Positions 29,553 to 40,993 of a stretch of 64,000 nucleotides of DNA are shown one piece after another. Below the pieces are notes generated by a model. It worked only from the letters and a program-made list of their open reading frames with translations. It had not been told where the DNA came from and did not search any database. Location: assembly GCF_018812025.1 (NCBI RefSeq), contig NC_063049.1, positions 22,047,409 through 22,111,408 of the forward strand, in the 5' to 3' direction. The first letter of the stretch is position 1, and each line of letters opens with the position of its first letter. A program made the position numbers and the translations under genes. This DNA comes from Megalobrama amblycephala (taxonomy: Eukaryota > Chordata > Actinopteri > Cypriniformes > Xenocyprididae).

Positions 29553-30103
29553 CATTAGTCATCAACTAGCCAGCACTAATCAACAAGACATTAAATATAT
29601 ATTGATTTACAAATAAGCATGCATTTTATCTCACCTTGCATTTAATTTCAATCACCAGCTTCTGAACTCAAAATGACTCAAAACACAAACTGTCAGTAAA
29701 AACCACCAAAGCAGTTTAAAAAGAAGAGACTTCAGTGAGCAAAAGATATGAGAATGCTTTATTCACTTTAAGTTTCATTAAACACACAGATTCACTCATT
29801 AACCACTATAGACCACATTTAGTTCCTAATAGTGATTCTGGCCTTAACAGACACTACTACATACAGAAAGATGAAGAACATAAAAGATATAAGATATATA
29901 TGATGTTAATGGCAATTGAGAAGCATACTGTATATGTAACATAGAGCTCATGCTGCTAATATCAAGTGTTGTTTACATTTAAATGAGCCTCAACATTCTC
30001 TGTCAGTCCAGCAGCTTGAGTTGATATTTGAAATCAAAACAACTGTTTCTGAAGCCTTGAAGCTACAAGCTCTTCACATCTAAGTTATTCTTGATTCATC
30101 TTT

Positions 30104-30679
30104 ATGGAGCAGCGTCGCCCGAGAAGATCCAGGGCTCTTCCCACACACCTGAGGGGATTCTTGGTGGAGGGCGTCTCTTCCAGTCCAGACCCCTGTGAGC
30201 TTTCACAGCTGGCAGCTGTAATCAGGTTGGATCACACTTACAGCTGTATCTCTGGGAAAGCTCAAAGACCCACAGGTTTGGAGGAGCGCTACCTGAAGAA
30301 CGCTGCTGTCCTTCCTGACATCCGTCCAGCAGCCTCAGTGTCTTCAGTGGACGTGTGTCAGCAGGAAGAGCCGGTCTCCATCCACGGCTGCAGCGTGCAG
30401 GACTACCAGGACATCTACAGCTCTGTGGTGGAGCCCATGATGAAGACACGCTGCGGTCGCCGCCGTCCCTACAGTCTTGAGCTGGGACTGAAGATCAAGC
30501 AGCGGCTGTGGGAGACACTCAAGCGCCCTTCACTGGTGGAGACGGAGCAGCCTGATGGACGCGTCCTGATCACTGAGAGCTTCTCCTCAACCAGCAGAAG
30601 CTTCGCTCCTCGAATCCACGTGGACATCAGTGAAGAGCCCCTGCCTGAGGAACCCCGAAGAAAGAAGCCCAGACACTGA
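30104..30679 (+). CDS. Intronless 191-aa protein of unknown function, copy 1
   Basis: A single-exon frame starts at an ATG (MEQRRPRRSR) and runs 191 codons to TGA. It is basic at the N-terminus, has a central Q/D/Y-rich part (SVQDYQDIYSSVVEPMMK), then GRRRPYSLELGLKIKQRLWE, a predicted amphipathic helix, and ends with the basic KKPRH, a possible nuclear localisation signal. GC content and codon use are clearly higher than the surrounding DNA, which supports a real gene. There is no signal peptide or membrane segment. I do not recognise the family. A copy with only three differences over the shared coding sequence lies at 34,639. The lack of introns could reflect a retrocopy or a naturally single-exon gene. 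Confidence 0.75.
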   Translation: MEQRRPRRSRALPTHLRGFLVEGVSSSPDPCELSQLAAVIRLDHTYSCISGKAQRPTGLEERYLKNAAVLPDIRPAASVSSVDVCQQEEPVSIHGCSVQDYQDIYSSVVEPMMKTRCGRRRPYSLELGLKIKQRLWETLKRPSLVETEQPDGRVLITESFSSTSRSFAPRIHVDISEEPLPEEPRRKKPRH

Positions 30680-30837
30680 GTCATCACAGTGTCACATGGA
30701 GCCGGAGGATCACACAGCGGGACCGACGCATGTAAATACTGTATATAGTCAGAGTAAGTTTATAGTCTTATAAGGTTCATTTTCTATAGTAAGTTTTATT
30801 TTATATAGTAAGTTTTATTTTCTGGAGTAAGTCTTTT

Positions 30838-31085
30838 GCACATTGCTGTCTGGTTGTTAGGATGTTTTTGGTGATTGTTGGTGCGTTGAAATTCGGTTCC
30901 CAGGATGTTCTTAGTGTTTTTGCTACAAGGTTGTTGGGATGTTTTGAGTGGTTTCCTGTGTGTTGACAAGGTTTTTTGCGCGGTTGTTAGCGTGTTTCTT
31001 TGCGGTTGCTGGACTCTTCTGAGAGGTTTTTCGTGCGTTGCTCTATGGTTGTTAGGACGTTTTGAGTGGCTGGTTGATATGCGGT
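30838..31085. repeat. Degenerate GTTGTTAGGATGTTTT minisatellite
   Basis: Variants of GGTTGTTAGGATGTTTTG recur about ten times downstream of the 191-codon ORF. Such GTTGCTAGG-type arrays are frequent in fish genomes. Confidence 0.65.
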
Positions 31086-33537
31086 TAGGGTAGGTTAGGG
31101 TCCCTCACACGGTTTGCAGCTTGACGTGCTGTGAGGGCTTGTGTGCATCAGTGATGCTGAGAGCTACGCCACTGGTACTTCACAACTACTGGTAGGGTCA
31201 CCCATAGTGGACAGGTCTCAGCAGAGATGCCAGACGAAGACAAACCACCTGATTCTGGACAGCAGCAGATTGACCTGATGTTCCTGGCAGAAGATCAGTC
31301 TTGTTACAACAACAACAACAGCAGAATTACATGAAAGGAAGAAAATTCAAACTCATTATGTGTGGAAGTCATCGATGGATTGATGGAAGCAACCGTTCAA
31401 ACAGAACAAGGAAATGGTTCAATATTAGTCTTTCTTCAACACTTTTGTAATCGTGCTCAGCTAATCAAAATTTTATCTCTTAAATGCTTGTGTAATAATG
31501 AGTGTGGTAAACATAATAATAGATAAATACCTTCTGAAATTGTTGGGCAAATGAGCACAAAAATACTATTGATAAGAGTAGTGAAAATTATTGTAATACA
31601 ACTATTACTATTTATTACAATTGAACTATCTAACACTTTATGCATGTCAAACAAAAACTAGCACTGTCAGTCAACTAAAATATTAATCAGATTTCTAAAC
31701 TCTATATTGACTCTATATTTACTTCTTTTCCCTGTCAAAATGCATTTAGATCCTTCTTGATGACAGAATACAAAATATGAAAGAATGTTTTATTAACAAA
31801 TTTCAAACAAAACCTTACTAAAACTAATATAAACAATGTACTAAGAAAAAATGGAAAATATAACTAGGCTAAAACTAAACTAAAACAATCACATCTAAAC
31901 AACAAGCTCTGTGCTTTGGTTACCAGAGTGTTGTTACAGTATGTGGTTGCAAGAAAATAAAATATATAAAATATATAAAATATACATTTTATTGAAGTTG
32001 TCATTTTTCTGTTTTATTAATCATGCCTGATTGTGCTTTAATAATTCTTTCTGCAGATATAAAGTGCAAGATCTATCTATCTTTAGCAGACACTTTTATC
32101 AAAGCGACTTACAATATTTGTCACAGAGCCAACAAAATTCACTGTATACAAGGCCCAGTTTATTAGAAAGCTAGATTAGCATGCAAGCCTGAGCAGATGT
32201 GAAATCATCAAGCCTCCCTTCAGTGAAGGAAACATCTAACAGCAGGGTGTAAAACATCACCTACCTAGCTGTCATCACTGAATGACCGAAGAAAACAGCC
32301 ATCTAGAAGGACAGAGACAGACCATTCAGACATGACTAAACTATACATATGCACTTTTAAGAGTACGTGTACACATTGATACACACATACACAATTATTT
32401 TAATAATTTTATATTTGGCCATTTTTAATTGTACATTATCTAAAAAAAAAATAATAATAATAATATTTGTTTTAGTAATTAATTATGAGTCAAAATCAAA
32501 AGGGTTCATGGAACAAGTTTTAAAAAGTGATTTTTCACTATTTTTTACAACTGGATATGCAATTTCATGGGTTTAAATTATTATTAATTTTTTTATAAGA
32601 GAAAATAAAAACAACTTTCTGCATCAGAACCACTCCTTTCCTGGTTAAAAAATAATAAAAATAAATAAATAAATAAAAAAAATAATTGACTTTGAAAAGT
32701 CAACGAATTTGCGACAGCTGATTAACTTTTTGGACAAGCATCTGTCAGTCTCACATGTAATATATTTATGCCTTCATTAGCCTAACTTTAAAAATTAAAC
32801 ATTTCCCCCTCATGCACATTATCACATGCACATCACCCAAACACTTCAGGCTGGAATTGAACTAAAATCACACTCATGGGCATCAATCACTTCACTGCAT
32901 ACTTGCCGGTTAAGAAATAAATAATCATCACCTTACGATCCATCTGTTTTCAAATCCACATCATTTGAATATCGCAAAAAATAAATAAATAAATAAATAA
33001 AATAAAAAATAACGTGCAGAATACATGGTAGTTTTTACAAAAAGCAGCGGTCCAGAACGACTGTGTGCGTTTCCTGGAGTTCCTGAATGTTTGACTGTCA
33101 AATCACTGTCCGAGAAAAGCAAAATGGCGGCCTGAGCGGTTTCAACATGCTGTCTATCAGAGACGCTAACGTGCATAATACATGATTCACGTGAGTATAC
33201 ATTTGTTTTTTACTTGCTGAAATTGAATGAAATAAGGGAACTGAGTGAAATACTTCACACTGCATGCTAAAAAGAATTAACCTTCGCCAGGTTAGTTAAA
33301 CAATTACTATGGTTTTGTCGGATATTTTATATGCACTACTTCCTGATTTTAATATTTTAAATAATTCTCTATTCTTGACTGATGTATTTTTTTATAATTT
33401 TGGTAATGAACGGTTAAATGAGTGATCTTGAGATGCAGTAGTCCAGTTTTCAGTTGTTTAAAAGATTAAGGTAATTATCAAGGATTGATAAAATGTAGTT
33501 TATTTTTCCAATAAAATTTTTTATTTATTTGTTATAT
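31086..33537. other. Intergenic DNA with repeat fragments
   Basis: A GCCACTGGTACTTCACAACT segment near 31,163-31,300 and an ACAACAACAACAACAG run look like a retroelement fragment, not assigned further. Several A/T-only simple repeats occur (about 32,440, 32,650 and 32,980). No gene was recognised. Confidence 0.4.
32082..32150. mobile_element. SINE-tail-like fragment
   Basis: TTTAGCAGACACTTTTATCA followed by AAAGCGACTTACAAT is a motif shared by many teleost interspersed repeats. Only this fragment is recognisable. Confidence 0.45.
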
Positions 33538-34371
33538 TTAAAGCTGCAGTCCGCGATTTTTCCTCCTTGTCGCCTCTCTTGTTTGAAATCTGCAATTGCA
33601 GTCATATGCAGAATAGTCATCTGTACGTGCGTTGTGCCTCGGCACAGCTTGTCAGCGCGGATGAATCTTGCTGTCATCACTGCGCCGGTGTGGATACTGA
33701 ACTTCAGAATCACAGATTCTACGTCTTGAAAGTATGACCAATATAAGAATTTTCACTGGAAAATATCATCTGAACAAGTAACGTTAAGTAACATTTCTGC
33801 CACTTTTGTTCTGACCAACTGAGGAAAAAAGCATTAGGCCTACAATAAATCGTGCTGCCAATGATGATTAAATCTAACGATCGCTTAGCTCGGATCATGC
33901 CAAACCGTGCAAATTATTATTACTGTTATATTGTTCTCAAATTGTTAATGTTAACAACATCAGCATTGCATGACTGTGTATTAGCGTTACCTGTAGATTT
34001 CAATTTCTGTAGTCCTTTCTGGATTACAATCCGCCATCAAAATGATAAGTTTAATTATTTCAGCTGCTGTGAGAAAAGACTATAAATGATCCGCTACCAG
34101 CAGCATCCTCACATGATAAAACCGACTAGCTGGGACTCCTTCCTTTCTGATTACGGACGTGACGTAATGACGCAAAGATGAACGGCTACATGCTCGAATT
34201 TTCTGCGGAAATCCACCAGGTCGCACTTATTATAAAACATTATTACAAGCTTACCGTTGTGAATCGAGACAAGATAATGAGATAGTCTTGAACACTGGCT
34301 GGTTATGTACTTGCTCAAAAATTGATTTTGGATAATTTTTAACCAAAAAAAGTTACGAACTGCAGCTTTAA
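33538..34371. mobile_element. Non-autonomous DNA transposon with TTTAAAGCTGCAGT ends
   Basis: The left end TTTAAAGCTGCAGTCCGCGA and the right end, reverse-complemented TTAAAGCTGCAGTTCGTAAC, are terminal inverted repeats about 0.83 kb apart. The interior has several short open frames and no transposase. It lies between the two copies of the 191-codon ORF. Confidence 0.75.
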
Positions 34372-34638
34372 TTACCCTATTTTGCCTCATATACAGTATA
34401 CATAAGCATTTATATTTGCTTGACTGTGGATAGACCGCTCAATAGGTTTATAAATACAGCTTCATCTACTGGCTGAGGAAAACCAAATTATCCTCATGGA
34501 TGTCCAGAGAAAACTGAGCCTCAACATTCTCTGTCAGTCCAGCAGCTTGAATTGATATTTGAAATCAACACAACTGTCCCTGAAACCTTGAAGCCACAAT
34601 TTGCTAAGTTTCATCAATTTTATTCTTGATTCATCAGA

Positions 34639-35197
34639 ATAGAGCAGCGTCGCCCGAGAAGATCCAGGGCTCTTCCCACACACCTGAGGGGATTCTTGGT
34701 GGAGGGCGTCTCTTCCAGTCCAGACCCCTGTGAGCTTTCACAGCTGGCAGCTGTAATCAGGTTGGATCACACTTACAGCTGTATCTCTGGGAAAGCTCAA
34801 AGACCCACAGGTTTGGAGGAGCGCTACCTGAAGAACGCTGCTGTCCTTCCTGACATCCGTCCAGCAGCCTCAGTGTCTTCAGTAGACGTGTGTCAGCAAG
34901 AAGAGCCGGTCTCCATCCGCGGCTGCAGCGTGCAGGACTACCAGGACATCTACAGCTCTGTGGTGGAGCCCATGATGAAGACACGCTGCGGTCGCCGCCG
35001 TCCCTACAGTCTTGAGCTGGGACTGAAGATCAAGCAGCGGCTGTGGGAGACACTCAAGCGCCCTTCACTGGTGGAGACGGAGCAGCCTGATGGACGCGTC
35101 CTGATCACTGAGAGCTTCTCCTCAACCAGCAGAAGCTTCGCTCCTCGAATCCACGTGGACATCAGTGAAGAGCCCCTGCCTGAGGAACCCCGAAGAA
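34639..35197 (+). pseudogene. Second copy of the 191-aa ORF, start and end lost
   Basis: The sequence matches copy 1 from its start codon to the codons EEPRR, with three differences seen: two silent changes and one His-to-Arg. The initiating ATG is ATA here (34,639-34,641), with an in-frame TGA three codons upstream. The next in-frame ATG is far inside (MMKTRC). The final codons of copy 1 (KKPRH and stop) are replaced by the left part of a Harbinger element, so the frame reads on to a stop at 35,331. The 5' flank also matches copy 1, from about 34,512, but with many more differences. It is probably a pseudogene unless an upstream exon supplies a start. Confidence 0.8.
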
Positions 35198-35476
35198 GCA
35201 GTTGGCAGTTGGCAGCAACCAATCAGAGAGGAGCAAATCTATTGCCAGGGAAACGGACACTGCAAAGATGGATGCTGAAACTTTTGCAGCTGTCACTGTT
35301 GTCTTGGCTTCAACAATTTGCTTTTACTTAAGTAAGTATCACATATAGCACAAAACTGAATACTCTGGTTAAAAGATAATTTGCCATAATTATTACATGC
35401 ATTAATTCATATAACATGCATACATTCCATCATTTTTTTAGATGTGTCAGCTTTCAAAATTTCAAAATGCTAGTAG

Positions 35477-35549
<73 letters not shown>

Positions 35550-36258
35550 CATATGAATAATGAGTGAATAATGAATAATATGAGTTTTTATTAAATAAGG
35601 CTAAATTACATTATATTGTTATGGAAATGTTATAGCATATCACTGTGCTATAACATGTTATTATTGGGTAACCTTTTAATTCAGTTTATCTCAGCAAAAA
35701 GAAAAAAAGGACATGGACCAGAAGATGGCTATTGAGGAGGAAGAAGGGGTGTTACAGACAACTATAGGGAGCTGGCTGACGAAGATGCTCCTGGCTACAG
35801 AAACTGGTTAAGAATGGGGCAAAACACATTTAACAATCTGGTAAACCTGGTAGATCCATCATTAAGAAGGCAAGACACAGTGATGAGGGAGGCAATACCT
35901 GTGAGACTGGCAATAACATTGAGGAACTTGGCCACAGGACAGACCTTCTCCTCTCTGGAATACACATTCTGGGTTAGTAGGCACAGCATTTCCAGGATTG
36001 TAGTCGAGATCTGTGAGGCTCTTTACAAGGCATTACAACAGGATTACCTCAAAGTACCACCCACAGAAGAGGAGTGGAAACACATCTCCACTAGATTTGA
36101 GGAGAGGTGGAACTTCCCACATTGCATCGGTGCCTTGGATGGCAAGCATGTCAACATCCATCCTCCACCAAATTCAGTGTCCCATCACTATAACTACAAA
36201 GGTTTCAATTCAATAGTTCTCACGGCACTAGTAGATGCGGACCTGGGCCCGGATGCAT
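35198..36258 (+). pseudogene. HARBI1-like nuclease gene, 3' half replaced
   Basis: A first exon begins MDAETFAAV at 35,268 and ends at 35,331 before GTAAGT. The second starts at 35,695 after TTTATCTCAG and reads KKKRTWTRRWLLRRKKG, typical of PIF/Harbinger nucleases. One frameshift near 35,765 follows, then an open stretch with GYRNWLRMGQNTF, FPHCIGALDGKHV (first catalytic Asp) and YNYKGFNSIVL. The frame is cut at VDAD by a second element, so the later catalytic residues are missing. The ALDGKHV motif identifies the DDE nuclease family related to vertebrate HARBI1. It is not functional. Its intron holds the (TA)n array. Confidence 0.85.
35479..35548. repeat. (TA)n microsatellite
   Basis: Thirty-five uninterrupted TA units inside the intron of the Harbinger nuclease. 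Confidence 0.95.
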
Positions 36259-37280
36259 AAAGCACCTTAATTGTAATTTTCCCTTAAGTTCGCCCTTAAG
36301 AATCCCTTAAACTTAAGGGTGTTGCAGAAAATAACCCTTAAGCATTACTTAAGAGTTTCTTTAAGTGAAATGTCATAAATCCTTAGAATTTCCCTTATGT
36401 ATCTATCTATTTTTCACTTAAGTAATCTCTTAAAAGCTGTGTTCAAGTGTTGCATAACCTGTCATTTTCTCAAGTACAGGTTGGGCAAACTTTACCTTAA
36501 GAGTTTCACGAACACAAATTAGATGACATGGCTGAGTTCATGGATCCTGTTGAAGATATTGATGTGCCGAGGCGAGTTTTTCATGATGGGAGAACCCGCT
36601 GGACCATCTTAATGATGAAAAACTGTTGCGAGAATATCGATTTGATTGTCGCGCAATCTATGAGATCTCTAACAAACTGGAAGGCAACCTTGACTATGTC
36701 ACCCAACACAACCACCCGCTACCAGCGGTGTTACAGCTACAACTGGGAGTTTCCAGTCTGTAGTGGAAGATGTTTTCCACATTCATCGCCTGTCAGTAGT
36801 TATTCACTGGGTTGCAGGGGCCCTTTGCCATCATTTAAGCCAAACTGTGACGTTTCCATCTTGTCATGAACAGGATGCCATTCAAACCTCTTTTTTTCCG
36901 GAAAGTTGTGTTTCCTCGAATAAGTGGTGTAATTGACAGCACATATGTTAGAATTCAGGCACCCTGCATGCACAAATATCAATACGTGAACAGAAAAAAA
37001 CTACCATTCAGTTAATGTGCAGTTAGTGTGTAACCATCTGTCCAGAATTAGAAATGTCATTGCATTGTGGCCAGGGAGTACACATGACTCCAGGATTTTG
37101 GCAGAGAGCAACATCAGGAGAGATTTTGAGGCTGGAATCCACAGTGGCCTCCTGCTAGGGGACAGTGGTTACCCCTGCCGACCATGGCTCATGACGCCCT
37201 TCATGAATCCCCTTAATGCTGCACAGGCATGTAATAATCTTAACAGTCAACTTCGACGTATAAGTCATTCAGCTTAAATG
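36244..37280 (+). pseudogene. Second Harbinger-type transposase, decayed, nested
   Basis: The left boundary reads GGGCCCGGATGCATAAAGCA, interrupting the previous nuclease. A start-like ATG at 36,528 opens MAEFMDPVED. Later, in shifted frames, come PRISGVIDSTYVRIQAP (first catalytic Asp region), then IALWPGSTHDSRIL (second Asp) and GLLLGDSGYPCRPWLMTP, all hallmark HARBI1-type motifs. At least three frameshifts or stops break it. No right terminal repeat was found; a foldback element follows at once. It is not closely similar to the nuclease it interrupts. Confidence 0.85.
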
Positions 37281-37285
37281 GCATC

Positions 37286-37663
37286 AAAGGGTAGTTCACC
37301 CAAAAATGAAATTTCTGCCATTAATTACTCACCCTCATGTCGTTCCAAACCCTCAAGTCCTTCGTTCATCTTTGGAACACAAATTAAGATATTTTTGATG
37401 AAATCCAAGAGGTTTTTTATCTCCCATTGAAAGCAACGAAATTACCACATTCAAGGTCCAGAGAAGTAGTAGAGACATTGTTAAAATAGTCATTGTGACT
37501 GCAGTGGTTCCTTAATATTATGAAGCGACGAGATTACTTTTTGTGTGCAAAAACAAAACAAAAAATAACTAATTTATTGAACAATTTTTCCTCTTCACTG
37601 TCATGACATGGGGGTGAGTAAATTATCTGAAAATTTTAATTCTGAAGTGAACTAATCCTTTAA
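37286..37663. mobile_element. Foldback element, short internal-deletion form (copy 3)
   Basis: Starts AAAGGGTAGTTCACCCAAAA and ends AGTGAACTAATCCTTTAAA. The middle is shorter than in other copies, so the right arm is mostly missing. Confidence 0.75.
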
Positions 37664-39457
37664 ATTCATGTGCCGCCACAATCTTTAATCAAAATAACTT
37701 CACCTCCCTCTTGCAGCTTCTCAGATGACGCTTTTTTTCTGTTGGATCAACCTGTCTCACAACCTGTCACTCGCTTGAGATCACGGCAACAGCAAACAAC
37801 AGTTCAATTCCTGAAAGACAAAATCAAGTCCTGCTTTACATTTATTTTTTTTAATTTTTTTTATTGAAATTTCAATACAATTTAATTTTAAATTGAATTT
37901 ATTTCATTAAAATTAAAGGGCATCACATACACATTTTAAATTAAGTACAGTTCTTTTTTTTTTTTTAGACTTTATAGATTCTAAATAAATTGTGTAAATT
38001 AATTAAAAGGCTGTTTGAAAATGAGCAAAATTCGGTTTGGAGATACTGAAGTATAAAAATTTTACTAATAACAAAAACAATGTTTCACTCGGATATACAT
38101 CACAACAGGGAAGAGAAGACTTCCCTGTTTCATTATAATATGTTTCCATTTGCACACGCCGATATTAAATATGAGACCACAAGATCTGAGACAAAGCTTT
38201 GTCGCCATCTTCTGGTGAAACCACAGTATCCGTCCATTTAACAAGTAGGCTACAGGCAAACACCCGGATGAATGGTCTCCTGTGGGGAAAACGCAATATG
38301 AAAAAGAAACAGCAATATGTGCCTATGTAGCCTATATACATATTCATTCACAGACAAGATTTCTAAGGTCAGACTCAAAATACAGACTGTCAGTATTCAC
38401 AATCACAACCAATGAAATGCTCCTTTACAGTCTGCACTTGAATGCTATAGTTCATATTATGATTTTAGAACAGATAAATTGTTTGGAGGTGGTTTCTGTT
38501 CTGAGCTGTGAGAGATGTGAACTAGCAGACAAAGGAGAAACACAGAATCATCAGTAAAAGTATAAGTTCTTCTTCTTTTTTTATTATTATTTTTTTAATT
38601 AAAGTATGTTTTAGGCTTATACCTTATAATATAATAGAATATAATAATTGATTTATACTTATACACAAATCTTTATATTAAAAAAAAAAAAAAAGTCATA
38701 TAAACATACTGTCTAAAAGTATAAAGCAGTATAAAAAGACATGTGGGGGAAAAGTATTCACATTTTAAGAAGAACTCAAACTAGTTTTATAGCCTACCAT
38801 TTGTAACTGCTACAACAGCTTGAAATCAGGGGCGTAAATTTCATCTGACAGTAGGGGGGCACAGTAAACATAAAATTTCTCAAGAGCAATTTTTGAAAGG
38901 GACACAAATAATACAGCCAAAAGTTTACTTATAAAAGGATATATGTAATGTTACACAGAAGAAAACTTTACCTTACTACTATTATTAGTGTAGCATGGAG
39001 ACTGTGCCATTATGCTCATTGTTTCTCTTTGGTTCATTGAAAAAAAAACTGACCAAATTGACCAAAATATTCTTCTTCAAAATCATTTATTCATTGGATT
39101 TTTTAAGTTGTTTACTACTAAGTCACCAAAATACGATGAATACACAAAACCCAACACACAACAGTAAATCTATTAGCCTTATTACACTTGTGTTACAATG
39201 CTTATGCACAATGTTAATTGTTGGTGTGGGTGACTTTTATCCAACAAGCTATTGTAAACAAGCTAGCAAACAAGCTAGGCGACATTATAATCGCTAAAAT
39301 AGCGGGCTCAAGGAAAAAAAATACATCAGTTATCTTTTTTTTCCTTTTCTTTTGTTATGACTAATTACTCAGCATCGTGAGTAATGAGAAAATAATCACT
39401 TCACCCGATGTTTTTGAATAAAATAGCATAGACAGCCAACTTACTGGAACTCTTCTC
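37664..39457. other. Intergenic DNA, no gene seen
   Basis: A/T-rich, with a GGGGCGTAAATTTCATCTGA repeat fragment at 38,829. No exon or RNA gene was recognised. Confidence 0.4.
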
Positions 39458-39930
39458 AACTAACGGAGCGTAATGAATCAGTGTATCATATCTGCTGTTC
39501 GGAGCGCCAAAGTCACGTGATTTCAGCCGTTGGCAGTTTGACGCGCGATCCGAATCATGATTCGATACGCTGATTCATTATGCTCCGAATCTTCCTGAAG
39601 CAGTGTTTTGAAATCGGCCATCACTAAATAAGTCGTTATTGTTTTGTTTTTTTGTTTTTGGCACACCAAAAATATTCTCGTCGCTTTATAATATTAATAT
39701 TGAACCACTGTGCTCACATGAACCGATTTAAATATGTTTTTAGTATCTTTATGGATCTTGAGAGAGGAAGTGTCATTTCTCCCTATAGAGGCCTCACTGA
39801 GCCATCGGATTTCAACAAAAATATCTTAATTTGTGTTCCGAAGATGAACAAAGGTCTTACGGGTGTGGAACGACATGAGGCTGAGTAATAAATGACAGAA
39901 TTTTCATTTTTGGGTGAACTAACCCTTTAA
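39458..39930. mobile_element. Foldback element, right half only (copy 4)
   Basis: It contains the CpG-bearing core GGAGCGCCAAAGTCACGTGA and the right arm ending GGTGAACTAACCCTTTAA. The left arm is absent. Same family as the complete copy at 41,612. Confidence 0.8.
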
Positions 39931-39949
39931 TATAGCCTAGTAGTTTTGA

Positions 39950-40343
39950 AAGCTAGGCCCACACTGTGCCTCTCCACTACACATGGCTGCAGTAGGGGGC
40001 GGGCCCGTGACGCAAACAAACACTGGCATGTTCTAGAGACGGCGCACTGTGTTTTCGACTGCAGCTCAGCTGATCGTGACGCACCGCATTCGCAGCAGAG
40101 GGCGAAGGACAGACACAGATATAAGTTGGGTATCGGTTACACACGCTGAAGTAATGAAGCTCGGCGTGCCAACGGTAAATGGGTGATTCTGACGGAATTC
40201 AAGCGCACGGTAAAGCAGCGTCAGTTCCTGTTATCAGCGTCTTGGGAGTCGGAACGAATTGTCGCTCCCGAGGCTTCACCGAAATATCTCAGTCCTGTTT
40301 ACAGAAGCACGGCTCCTCCTGGCTGGATATACTTCTAAAAAAG
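39950..40343 (+). promoter_or_regulatory. dnajb2: Probable promoter and 5' untranslated exon of dnajb2
   Basis: The region is CpG-richer than its surroundings and has an Sp1-type box GGGGGCGGG at 39,995-40,003 and a CAGCTGATCGTGACGCACCG stretch. AAAAAAG at 40,337-40,343 followed by GTAAAAG could be the donor of an untranslated first exon, spliced to the acceptor TTGAATAACAG at 40,971 just before the start codon. The exact transcription start is inferred. Confidence 0.45.
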
Positions 40344-40993
40344 GTAAAAGTTGCTCTAATAGGGCGGCCATAGGGATTTCAGGGTCTCTAAAATGCTGTA
40401 TTTGTATGAAGTTGTGAGTGACTGTGATGATAACGCGTGTTTCAGCAGCACCAGCTGTCAGTGGCCATATGGCCCACCCACACAAATCGCTTTTTAACTT
40501 TGGGCTTGAAATAACATCACATTGTGTCCGGTTTCCAGAGAGTTCCAGACATGGGCAGGCCAGAGTCCAGGGGAATGCCAGTCTATATTCAGTCAATTAA
40601 TCCAAGTCCAGCAGTCTGTGATAAACTGGCATCTTCAGCAGCTGATCTGTTGTCATTCATAACAATGCATTTGAATACGAGCTAAAAAATAAAATAAAAA
40701 GTCCAGTAGAAAACCTCATAAAACTTCTGCCAGTTCTTAGAATTTTAAAATTGTTAAAATAAAACCTTAACAATTATGTGATGCATTAAAATTATGGCTA
40801 AACAAATCAATATACATTGCTGTGTTAAAAACACAAGTTGTCATGGCATTTGATTTGAATGATCACAGATGGCTAATTGTGTGAACATGACTGTAACTGA
40901 CCTGCAGACTTTCAGAAACACTTCTTGACACATTCTGGTGAATTATAATGCCATTACTGTTTGAATAACAGGTGCACTACACTGAAGGCCGCA

